Shown: piece by piece, positions 1 to 8,654 of the stretch | Layout: every line of letters starts with the position of its first letter | Position numbering within the stretch: the stretch's first letter is position 1 | NCBI GenBank assembly: GCA_023807065.1 | Contig: JAJJLU010004583.1 | Coordinates: 1 to 11,446, forward strand | Reading direction: 5' to 3' | Length of the DNA: 11,446 bases | Source: Isotricha intestinalis | Taxonomy: Eukaryota; Ciliophora; Litostomatea; Vestibuliferida; Isotrichidae | Program-made: the position numbers and the translations under genes | Notes under the pieces: generated by a model | Database searches by the model: none | Told to the model about the DNA's origin: nothing | The model's input: only the letters and a program-made list of their open reading frames with translations

Positions 1-355
1 ATTCCAAATTTTATAATTAAATATTTACTAACATTTAAGAAATTTTTTACTTAAATAAACCGGTCTCTAGATTTTTGAAAAATTAAAATTCCGAAATAAA
101 CCGGTCTATGGGGTACAGAAAAAATAAAGATATTTTTTTAGAGACCGGTTTATTTTTGGATATACGGTAAGTTTATATTTAACTTTCTCTTTATCAAATA
201 GATTTCATTTTAAAAATATGATTCTTAAATGATTTATAGTTAATATCATATATTAATCAAATAATATGATTGTTTTTAATATAAAAGAATACAATTAAAT
301 AACTATTATTTATATAAAAAATATTTTATAAATAATAAAATAAATTGAACTTTTG
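1..355. other. 3' flank of the BEACH gene, no gene seen
   Basis: This stretch lies beyond the stop codon of the minus-strand BEACH gene. Apart from the repeat cluster at 53-155 it is simple AT-rich sequence. I find no reading frame of useful length on either strand and no recognisable RNA gene. A TATAAAA-like string near 283 and short AT inverted repeats near 245-270 are expected by chance at this composition. The gene to the left, if any, lies outside the window. Confidence 0.6.
53..155. repeat. Three-copy repeat, two direct and one inverted, with an ACCGGT core
   Basis: The 17-base string AAATAAACCGGTCTCTA at 53-69 recurs as a perfect inverted copy at 139-155. A third copy, identical over its first 14 bases, lies in direct orientation at 94-107. 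Each copy holds the palindrome ACCGGT, which stands out in an otherwise nearly GC-free flank. In either transcript the inverted copy could pair with copy 1 (17 bp, 69-base loop) or copy 2 (14 bp, 34-base loop), but not both at once. The cluster sits about 200 bases past the stop of the BEACH gene, so it could be a 3' processing or termination structure, a protein-binding array, or the remnant of a small mobile element. The repeat itself is directly visible; its function is unknown. Confidence 0.9.
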
Positions 356-3300
356 TTAATTTAAAATAATTAAAGGTGATTTACATAATTGAGATTTATC
401 TAAATGTTGAATATAAACTTCATTTATTTCAATATTGATTTTAATAATTTTTAAATCATATAAATCTTCTATAAAAAATAATTTATCATAAGGATTTTGA
501 AAAGTTATTGTTTGAACTAAAATCATAAAAGGAAATTTCCTAATTTCAATGGAATTTTGATTTTGAATTAATAAATAATCAATAAAATTGTTATCTCTTA
601 TAATAATTGAATTAGAAATATAAAATTCATTAATATTAGTCACTAAATATTTTTCATTAACAGAAGTAAAATATTGAATATCAAAAATATTATTTTTTTT
701 TTTAATGGTTATATCATTATAAATATAATTTGTGTTAATACATTGACAATTAATATTATAACAATCAAATTTTTTTAAATTATTATAAGTAATAAAACAA
801 AATAAAGGAGATGAAGAAATAAAAATATATTTAACAATATTTTCTTTATAAATTGAATTAAAAATTTTTATTTGTGGTAATGTATATAAATTAATAAAAC
901 CATCATCAGAGCAATCAATTAAGATATTTAATTCATTATTTACTTTTATATCATTTATTTTTTTTTGATGTGACATAAAATAAATTGGATTATAATCATT
1001 ATTTTTGTTTTTTATTTCTTTCATTTTAAATATTATTATACTTCCTTTTTGGGTTCCAAGATATAAATTGTTTTGATTTTTATCTGTATAAAAAACAGTT
1101 ATTTTACTTTTATCTGGAATATTTTCTCTTACAATTGGATAACATACTTTGTTTTTCATTTTAAAAATATTTCTGTCAACCACGAATAAAACTATATTTT
1201 CTTTTACTAAAAATATTATATTTTCAATCCTACTAAAAAGAGTTTCATTCCATTTTATTTTTGTTATTTTTTGATCTTCTAAATCAAAAGAAAAATATTC
1301 TAAATTTTTTGAAAAAAAATAAAGTTTATTCTCATACAAAAATATATTATCAATTTTTTCTAAATTACGAAATGTAAATATTAAATCATTTTTATCAGTT
1401 ACTTTTCTTTCTTTTTGTAAAGTTAACTTATAATCAAATAATTGAAAAGGTATTAAACCAGTTTCATATAATTTAAAAAAAATTTCTTTCTCTTTATTAT
1501 TTAATTTTATTATTTTATTTTCTATAATATTAATATATGAATAAGGAGCAAATAAATTTTTTTTATTTTTTGCATTTTCTCCTCTTGAATCAATTCCAAA
1601 AATTAAATTTACCCAATCAACAATTTCTTCTTTTATTAATTCTAAAATTTCTCTATAAATAGAAATAAAAATAAAAGGATTATTATTACACCATTTAGGT
1701 AATAAAACATTATTTATTTTATTATTTTCTTTTAAATATCCTAAATTTAATTCATTTATGTTATTAAAAATTTCAGGAAAATAAAAGAATTGAGGAATAA
1801 TTTCTCTTAAATTATTTTTTGAATTCAGTGAATTAAAATAACTTTTTTCTAAATTAGAAAAAATTTTTTTTGGTTCACTTAAGAGATTTTTATGAATATT
1901 TAAATTAATAAAATAAAAAGGAAAAATTCTAATTAAATAATATGAAACTGAATCAATATTGGAATAAGTAGTATTATAATAATAAGGAATTTTTTCTAAT
2001 TTAATATTAACATCTTTAATAAAATCTTCAATTTTATATTTTTTATATTTATCATCTAATTCTTGAATAAGACAATTATATTTTTTTTCAAATTTTTCTT
2101 TTCTTTCTGTATTAAGTTGTCCAATAGGTAAATTTAATTGTCTAATATGATTGTTATTTGAATTTTCTGATATTGAATAATCATTTAGTATCCAAGGAAA
2201 TATTGGAAATTGAGTTATATCTTTAAAAGATCTATTTCCATAAATATTAATTAAATTGAGAAATTTAAATGTTGATATTTTCCCTTTTTCCCAATTATTG
2301 AATATATATTTTATTTTTGGTTGAATAAAATTATCAATATTTTTTTTAATTATATTTAAAAATAACTCTTTAATAGTACTAGTGTTAAAAATGAAATAAT
2401 ATGATTTATTATTTTTTGTGAAAATTTCAATTGAATTATTTAAATAATAATAATTTCTTTCAAAAAAGAATTTAAAATTTTTAAATTTTATTTTAATGTA
2501 ATAAGGATAATTTTCTTTTAATTCAATAGAACTAAAATATAAATTTGACTTGAAACTTTTTTCAAATGTTTTATCTTTCAATCCAAAAAATTCAAAATAA
2601 GAAATCTTTTCTTCATTTTTAATAAATATAACACCTTTTATATGATATGTTATTTTCATTAAAAAACAAGGAATTGTAATAAAAGTGTCAAGAAAATTTA
2701 AATTTGAAAAAAAATTATCTGATTTTTCATTTTGAAAAATAGATAAATTAATATAATTATATACTTTATTTTGAAATATATTTTTAAATTCTTTTTTATT
2801 TGATATATAATTGTTCCAATCTAAAATTGGCTTTATTATAGGATTTGCAATATTTTCTGTAAAATGATAAGAGTTTTTATATTTAAATTTTGATTTTTCT
2901 TCATAAAATAATTTTTTATTTGAAAATATTCCATTAAAAGAAAATAATGTTTTTTTAATTCCAATATATTTTTTCTGTATTTTTATATTATTCTTATATG
3001 ATAAATAATTATATGGGAAAATATATTCCTTTTCCCATTTTAATTTAAAATTATCATTATTATTATTAAAATCCATTTTTAAATCATTTAATATCATTTT
3101 TTTTCTTTTTTTTGAATCTTTAAAAATTTTAAAAAAATCTGAGATATGAATTTTTTTATCAAAATTGCCACAAATTTTTTTTAAGGTAATATAAAATAAA
3201 TTGGTATATTGAGAATCTCCTATTAAATTCATATATCCAATGTTTTTATTTTCATAAATTATTACAATATTAATTATATCTTCTAAAATAGATTCAAAAA

Positions 3301-5887
3301 CTTTCTTCCTATCATTCTTTAAAGATAAATATAAAATAATTTGAATATTACAAAAACACAAAACAATTAAATTTTCCTTTAATAAATTCTTTAACTCGTT
3401 ATTTCCATCAAATAAATTTGTCTTACTTAGGATATATTCACCTAAATCTATTATTATATATAGAAAAATTAAATAAAAATTAATATTTTTAGAATTAATG
3501 TTTTTTTTTGATAAAAAACATTGAATAATTAACATCAATGTTAAATTCAACATTTTAAACATTTCTCCTAATTTTATATTTATTTCATTTATGTTATTAA
3601 ATTCCAAGAAATTAAACAATAAAAAGTTGGTAAATGTCTTTTCCACTCCCAAATTAATAAAAATTTTTTGAATTTCACTTAATTTCAAATAAAAATTATT
3701 TTTTTTTAATGAATTCATTATATCTTGAATGAAAATTTTTAGATATAGAAAGAATTCCCTGAAACCATTTAAATAATGTTCATTAATTGTTAAGTCTATG
3801 AGATTTTGAATTTCATTGTTATTTATAGTTGTAAAAATATAATATATGTTCCCTATAAATTCATCTATTATATTTATAAGGAAATTTTGTTCTATAAATT
3901 CATTTTTAAAAAAAGTTTTATTAATAAACATCTTCAAAAATTTAAAACCTAAATTATTAAAGTTTTGATGAATCTTTTCTTTAAATCCTAAATTTGAAGT
4001 AATATCTTCAATCATACATTTTTCTAATATATTATTGATCAACTTTATGATATTTATTAAATATTTATTCATATTATCATTATTCTTGATTTTAGTTGAT
4101 TCATTTATATATATTTTTGAATATATAAAAACATTAATCAGATGTTTCAAATTTTTTTCTTTTAGAAAATGACTGTTTGTATTGTTAATTCTATTTAATT
4201 CTTCTAAATTATTTGATATTATTTTAATATATAATTCAAATTTAAAATTATCAGGAATAAATAATGAAAAATTATAGGGTTCCATATATGAAATAGAAAA
4301 AAAAATATATTGTATGATTATATTAATAACTAATTTTTTTAAATTTTTGAAATCATTCTGAACCAAACAGTTAACTGGAGTATTGAATATATCATTAATA
4401 TATTCTTTGTTTTCATGATCAACTGTAATTTTACTTTCGAAAAAATTAGTGATGATTCTATAAAAAATATTATTAAAAGGATTTTCTTTCTCTATAAATA
4501 TTTCTTTTAATTTATCATAAAATTTAAAATATAATAATTGAAAAATTTCTATCACAAGAAATTTAATTTCAATATTACTTGATATTAAAAAGGTTAAATT
4601 AAACATAAATTCATAATCAATGTTTGAATCTGGTTTGTCAATATTTATTAATTCATTTTTTAAATTTTGTAAAACCACTAAATGAAATTTTTCATTATCT
4701 TTATCCTTTAATAAATAATAAATTATATTATTTAAATCTTCCTTTTTCCCTTTTACTATCTTCTTAATCATTAAATTAATAAATATAAAAAATGAATTCT
4801 TAAAATCATCAATGTTAATTTCATTTAAAAATTTACAACATATATTAAATTTCATATATCTATATAAATTTTCATATTTATTTAAATATCTAAAATATTT
4901 ATTTACCATTTTAAAATTCATTTTGATTATAATTTCATATTTAAAAAAAATACGGTCATAAAATTCTTCAATATATTTTTTTATTTCTCCTTTTTTATCC
5001 ATATCCATCTTTAAAAATGATTCATTCATTTCAAATAAAAAATTAAAAAAACTATCATTCTGAAAGTATGTTTTATCTATATTTAAAATAAAAACACTAA
5101 ATAATTTAAAAAATTTATCATTATATGCAATCATTATATTTTCAAGGTTATTAACCAATAATTCTTTAATTAATATTAAGAGTTTTTCAAAAATTTTATG
5201 TTGATTAAAATGCATTAAAATTTTTTCAAATAAAGGAAGAAAAATATTCATTCCTCCATAAAAGTAAATGTTATTTGAATATAATGTTTGTTCTATTTCA
5301 TCCTCTTTTCTCTTATTTAAATCAGAATAATCTTTTCCAGTAAAAAAAAAAATAAGTAAATCAATATATTGAATAAAATGAGCATAATTTTGAATTATGT
5401 TTTCTTCCCAAAAATATTCTTTTCCTATTTTTTGAAAAATAAAGTACACTTCTTTTTTATATAACTCCTCATTTTCTTTTATTAAATTAAAAAATTCTAT
5501 TAAAATTTCATGAATTTCAAAATTAAAATTATTAACATATAATTCTATGAAAATCCCAATCATTCCAAATTCTTTGTCTTCTTCTTTATAATAATTTTTA
5601 TTTTCTTGAATAATTTCTATTATTTTTTTTGATTTAAGAAAAATATTTTTTAATAATTGTAAATTGTAATATAACAATTTATAGTTCAATGAGTTTTTTA
5701 TAAATGTAAAAAAATTTTGAATTTTAACATTTGAGTCTTCTTTTAATTCAGGGATATATTCTTGTAAATCAGTAGAATATTGAAAAATATCTTCAATAAA
5801 GTTTTTATCATTCATTAATATACCAATATTTATGTTATTTTCTTCTTTTTCTTTTTCTTTTTCTTCTGTATTAATTATATTTTCCAT
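356..5887 (-). CDS. BEACH-domain protein with PH-like and C-terminal WD40 regions
   Basis: BEACH proteins (the LYST, neurobeachin and Dictyostelium Lvs families) are large cytosolic scaffolds in lysosome, vesicle and membrane traffic. The 1843-residue frame runs from ATG at 5887 to TAA at 358-356 with no intron. After an acidic, lysine-rich start, residues 20-950 are helical, K/N/I-rich and without recognisable motif, as in the solenoid part of the family. A conserved-looking block follows at 980-1040 (SFNGIFSNKKLFY), then a PH-like segment at about 1070-1190 (RNYYYLNNSIEIF, 1144-1156). The BEACH domain spans about 1198-1490: YGNRSFKD (1216-1223), FPIFPWILNDY (1227-1237), YLIRIFPF (1317-1324), IIPQFFYFPE (1363-1372), LPKW (1396-1399), WVNLIFG (1425-1431) and PFQLF (1480-1484). 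The usual HYGTHYSS signature is degenerate (YYYNTTYSN, 1302-1310). Residues 1500-1843 are WD40-like, clearest at SDDGFINLYTL near 1663. Which BEACH subfamily it belongs to is not clear. Confidence 0.93.
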   Translation of the reverse strand: MENIINTEEKEKEKEENNINIGILMNDKNFIEDIFQYSTDLQEYIPELKEDSNVKIQNFFTFIKNSLNYKLLYYNLQLLKNIFLKSKKIIEIIQENKNYYKEEDKEFGMIGIFIELYVNNFNFEIHEILIEFFNLIKENEELYKKEVYFIFQKIGKEYFWEENIIQNYAHFIQYIDLLIFFFTGKDYSDLNKRKEDEIEQTLYSNNIYFYGGMNIFLPLFEKILMHFNQHKIFEKLLILIKELLVNNLENIMIAYNDKFFKLFSVFILNIDKTYFQNDSFFNFLFEMNESFLKMDMDKKGEIKKYIEEFYDRIFFKYEIIIKMNFKMVNKYFRYLNKYENLYRYMKFNICCKFLNEINIDDFKNSFFIFINLMIKKIVKGKKEDLNNIIYYLLKDKDNEKFHLVVLQNLKNELINIDKPDSNIDYEFMFNLTFLISSNIEIKFLVIEIFQLLYFKFYDKLKEIFIEKENPFNNIFYRIITNFFESKITVDHENKEYINDIFNTPVNCLVQNDFKNLKKLVINIIIQYIFFSISYMEPYNFSLFIPDNFKFELYIKIISNNLEELNRINNTNSHFLKEKNLKHLINVFIYSKIYINESTKIKNNDNMNKYLINIIKLINNILEKCMIEDITSNLGFKEKIHQNFNNLGFKFLKMFINKTFFKNEFIEQNFLINIIDEFIGNIYYIFTTINNNEIQNLIDLTINEHYLNGFREFFLYLKIFIQDIMNSLKKNNFYLKLSEIQKIFINLGVEKTFTNFLLFNFLEFNNINEINIKLGEMFKMLNLTLMLIIQCFLSKKNINSKNINFYLIFLYIIIDLGEYILSKTNLFDGNNELKNLLKENLIVLCFCNIQIILYLSLKNDRKKVFESILEDIINIVIIYENKNIGYMNLIGDSQYTNLFYITLKKICGNFDKKIHISDFFKIFKDSKKRKKMILNDLKMDFNNNNDNFKLKWEKEYIFPYNYLSYKNNIKIQKKYIGIKKTLFSFNGIFSNKKLFYEEKSKFKYKNSYHFTENIANPIIKPILDWNNYISNKKEFKNIFQNKVYNYINLSIFQNEKSDNFFSNLNFLDTFITIPCFLMKITYHIKGVIFIKNEEKISYFEFFGLKDKTFEKSFKSNLYFSSIELKENYPYYIKIKFKNFKFFFERNYYYLNNSIEIFTKNNKSYYFIFNTSTIKELFLNIIKKNIDNFIQPKIKYIFNNWEKGKISTFKFLNLINIYGNRSFKDITQFPIFPWILNDYSISENSNNNHIRQLNLPIGQLNTERKEKFEKKYNCLIQELDDKYKKYKIEDFIKDVNIKLEKIPYYYNTTYSNIDSVSYYLIRIFPFYFINLNIHKNLLSEPKKIFSNLEKSYFNSLNSKNNLREIIPQFFYFPEIFNNINELNLGYLKENNKINNVLLPKWCNNNPFIFISIYREILELIKEEIVDWVNLIFGIDSRGENAKNKKNLFAPYSYINIIENKIIKLNNKEKEIFFKLYETGLIPFQLFDYKLTLQKERKVTDKNDLIFTFRNLEKIDNIFLYENKLYFFSKNLEYFSFDLEDQKITKIKWNETLFSRIENIIFLVKENIVLFVVDRNIFKMKNKVCYPIVRENIPDKSKITVFYTDKNQNNLYLGTQKGSIIIFKMKEIKNKNNDYNPIYFMSHQKKINDIKVNNELNILIDCSDDGFINLYTLPQIKIFNSIYKENIVKYIFISSSPLFCFITYNNLKKFDCYNINCQCINTNYIYNDITIKKKNNIFDIQYFTSVNEKYLVTNINEFYISNSIIIRDNNFIDYLLIQNQNSIEIRKFPFMILVQTITFQNPYDKLFFIEDLYDLKIIKINIEINEVYIQHLDKSQLCKSPLIILN

Positions 5888-7159
5888 AAAAATAATATTA
5901 TTTATTTAAAGAATATTATTTAATTACTTTTAAATTGATTTAAATTTAATTTCTAAATAAAAATTATTAAGAGAAAAATAAGTTATTTTTAATTTACTTA
6001 AATCAGTTCAAAAATTTTTTATTTTTATTAATAAATACACACATAAAATAATATCATGATAAAAGATGAATGTCTTAATGAGAAAAATTAAATATTGAAT
6101 TATATCTTGAAACAAAAGAAAATAAATTATTGAACGGGATTTTCATTATTGTTTTTAATTGTATTTTAAGAAATATAAAAATAATCTAAATTTTCAATTT
6201 GAAATATTTATCTTTCAAGGAAAAATAAAATTAAAATCACATAGATTTAAAAATAAATAAAATCTTTTAAATATTAATTTCAATTATCTAAAATTATACA
6301 TTTTTGTTTGAAAATATTATAATGAATTTAACATTCAAAAAAACTTATCTTTACCATTTTCCATATTTTATCAGTAAATTTTTACTCTCCCTTTACAAAT
6401 AGATTTTTATTTATTATTGAATTACAAATTATATTATATTATATTAAATTAATATTCTCTTTGGGTTTTAAATATTTTTTTTTTAAATTTCAAAATTTAT
6501 CAATATTTTTTATTTATTGATTTATAATTATCATAATATACATTAAAATTTGAAAAGGTTTTGGCATTAGTTGAATTATGAAAAAATGAAGAATTTTTTA
6601 TTTAATGGATTTGAAAAAAACAAAACAAAATTAAACTTATTGAATAAAGAAAATAAATAGTATAATTATTAAATGATAAATCTGAAGAAAAAGAAATATG
6701 AAAGAAGATGATTTTAAAAATTGAATTATTTCAAGATATGGAACAATTTCCCTATAAAAAAAATTATTGAGTATTTTAAAAATTGATTTTTTTATAAAAC
6801 TAAATTTATTACCATTAAATTTAAAATGTAATCAACAAAAAAGAATGTATTGAATCGGTTTAACAATGGTAAATGTGGGGGATTTGTGTGGATAAAAATA
6901 TACACGAAAGGAATTCGAATAATGAATCATTAGTTTGGACTGATATTCGAGATTAAAAAATAAGAGTTTAGATGGAAATATTATAGATTATTGGGATAAT
7001 GAAAATCAATATGAAGATGAATTAAAAATGATTCTTTTAAAGATTGATTATATAATATAAAATTATTATATATATTTTTGGAATGAGGTTGGATAATAAC
7101 AATTTTATCAAAAAATAACTTTTTAATGATTTATATTTATGATTTTTATTTTTATTATA
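5888..7159. other. Long spacer between the methyltransferase and BEACH genes
   Basis: Both flanking genes are on the minus strand. This 1.27-kb stretch therefore holds the BEACH promoter (its low-coordinate end) and the 3' end of the methyltransferase transcript. The left half, 5888-6560, is plain AT-rich sequence in which I see no reading frame, RNA gene or strong repeat. The right half, about 6570-7060, differs in strand composition and is listed separately as a possible gene relic. No start-proximal motif can be called with confidence, because TATA-like strings are everywhere at this composition. Confidence 0.6.
6570..7060 (+). pseudogene. Possible decayed gene, unidentified
   Basis: On the plus strand this stretch is purine-rich, like the sense strand of the intact genes here, and unlike the pyrimidine-rich sequence just before it. 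Short open pieces lie in different frames: one reads ELFQDMEQFPYKKNY at about 6723-6767, another RFNNGKCGGFVWIKIYTKG at about 6856-6912, and the last, open from 6944 to a TAA at 7058-7060, reads DGNIIDYWDNENQYEDELK. The area 6850-6920 also has more G and C than its surroundings. Stops are as frequent as chance predicts, so reading frame alone proves nothing, and I recognise no family. It could be a relic of a plus-strand gene or simply biased non-coding sequence. Confidence 0.3.
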
Positions 7160-8200
7160 TTATTTTTTTACAGCAATAAAAAATATACATGTATATAATG
7201 TTTGTTTTAATGAATTTACATTTGAAGAATAAGGACTTATTATCATTTTTTCTTCTTTAATTTCAAAATTATATTTTATAATGATATTTTTTAAATCTTC
7301 CCATGATAATTCAATTGAAATTTCATTATCAATTCCATTAAAATGATACAATAAAGGTCCAACATTTATCCAAATACCTTCTTTTTTTAAACTATTATAT
7401 ATTATTTCAATAAATTCAATAATATTATTTGCAGTATCAATAAAAAAACTTGTTACTACAGAATCATAAAAATTCTTTTTTTGACTAATTGATAAAGCAA
7501 AATCTCCAGGAATTAATTCAAATTGACCAGTACATTTATTTAATTCTTCAGAAATATTTTCATCAGGGATTAAATATATTTTAAATGCATCTTCTTCTTT
7601 ATATAAATTATTAAAAGAATGAATATATGGTTGAATTGAAAATTGATTTTTTGTTATTTTTTCATTAAGAAAATAATTAGAACAAATAAGCATAAAATAA
7701 CTTACTTCAATTCCATAAGTATTAAATCCTAATTTTGTAATTTCATATAATAATCTTGATAAACCAGTTCCTGGAACTAAAATTTTTTGATTATTTCTAT
7801 TTTTTATATCTGGAAAATATACATTCAATGATTCAATGATGGGCTTATAAGTTAAATCTCTTTCCTTTTTCCCTTCGATAGACCAATCTCTTATAAATAA
7901 ACAAAGAGTTGTTCTTAATTTTTTCATATCTCCAGATTTTATTATTATTTCTTCTGATTTATCATTAAATAAATATTCATATTGTTTAACTATAGAATTT
8001 AAAAATTTATTGTTTAATGATATTGCTTTTTTTAAATTTGTTATTCTTGTTTTATAATCAAATGTCATCATACTTAAATAATGTTCTCCAATCTTTTTAA
8101 AGTCATTTTCTATTTTTTCAATATCTTTCAAAGAATATTTTTCATAATTGAAAAAACATGAAAGAATAATTTTGAAAAAACTATTTTGAGAATTGGACAT
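7160..8200 (-). CDS. CARNMT1-like: Carnosine N-methyltransferase-like protein (N2227 family)
   Basis: The family (human CARNMT1, yeast YNL092W) transfers methyl from S-adenosylmethionine to the histidine imidazole of carnosine, giving anserine, and to related substrates. From ATG at 8200 the protein has 346 residues. A longer frame would begin two codons upstream with TTG, which is unlikely in a eukaryote. Residues 1-130 form the helical N-terminal part. The Rossmann core shows the SAM loop VPGTGLSRL (142-150), the acidic strand end GIEVSYFML (163-171; Glu165), PGDF (231-234), FFIDTANN (252-259) and GPLLYHF (281-287). Asp255 and His286 match positions I recall as substrate contacts in the human enzyme. 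It is shorter than human (409 residues), mostly at the N-terminus. The family match is strong along the C-terminal two thirds. The true substrate in this organism is unknown, since carnosine itself may be absent. Confidence 0.92.
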   Translation of the reverse strand: MSNSQNSFFKIILSCFFNYEKYSLKDIEKIENDFKKIGEHYLSMMTFDYKTRITNLKKAISLNNKFLNSIVKQYEYLFNDKSEEIIIKSGDMKKLRTTLCLFIRDWSIEGKKERDLTYKPIIESLNVYFPDIKNRNNQKILVPGTGLSRLLYEITKLGFNTYGIEVSYFMLICSNYFLNEKITKNQFSIQPYIHSFNNLYKEEDAFKIYLIPDENISEELNKCTGQFELIPGDFALSISQKKNFYDSVVTSFFIDTANNIIEFIEIIYNSLKKEGIWINVGPLLYHFNGIDNEISIELSWEDLKNIIIKYNFEIKEEKMIISPYSSNVNSLKQTLYTCIFFIAVKK

Positions 8201-8654
8201 TTTCAAATTAAAAAAAACAAATTGAATAAAATAATGTATTGCTTTAAATAAAAATTATGAACTTTTAAGGTAATAATATCTAAAATTTAAAATCATATCA
8301 TGAAATTATTTCAATTTTCAGATTTTCAAATTAATTTTATAGGTTTGAGACTTTAATTTTTAATTCTTTGATATTTTTAATTTTCTTAATTTTCATTTCA
8401 TTCAATTTTTTCATATAATTTTCAACATAAATTTAAAAAGATTTTTGATGGTTATAAAAGAATAAAGTCAATGATGTTTAAAAATAAATAAAATATCTGT
8501 GAATGATAATAAATTTTAAATTAATTTTTTCAACAAAAAGAATCTGTATAAAATTAAGTTAAAAATAAATATTACTTTAATCTAATTCATTCCAAATTTC
8601 AATTATTATTAATCAAATATTTATTAATTATATAAAATAAAAATACTAGTATAA
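8201..8654. promoter_or_regulatory. Divergent upstream region between methyltransferase and WD40 genes
   Basis: The methyltransferase is read leftward from 8200 and the WD40 gene rightward from 8655, so these 454 bases must contain both start regions. No coding stretch or RNA gene is visible. The sequence is nearly all A and T, and I cannot single out a core promoter motif. Assignment as a promoter region rests on gene orientation only. Confidence 0.5.

Noticed and set aside
53..155. CRISPR array
   Set aside because: There are only three short copies with one inverted, spacers are unequal, and the setting is eukaryotic.
245..270. Hairpin ATCATAT / ATATGAT
   Set aside because: A 7-bp all-AT-type stem is expected by chance at this composition.
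6560..6780. An open frame if TAA were read as Gln and TGA as Trp (alternative code)
   Set aside because: The three long intact genes use CAA and TGG and end at TAA. The stop density here is about what random AT-rich sequence gives.
8201..8206. Start of the methyltransferase two codons upstream, at TTG (8206)
   Set aside because: TTG is not a normal eukaryotic start, and the ATG at 8200 follows immediately.
8586..8640. Shared promoter motif between the window start (ATTCCAAATTT, 2-11 area) and the WD40 upstream region
   Set aside because: The match is short and AT-rich, and the same word also occurs inside the BEACH coding region near 5562.
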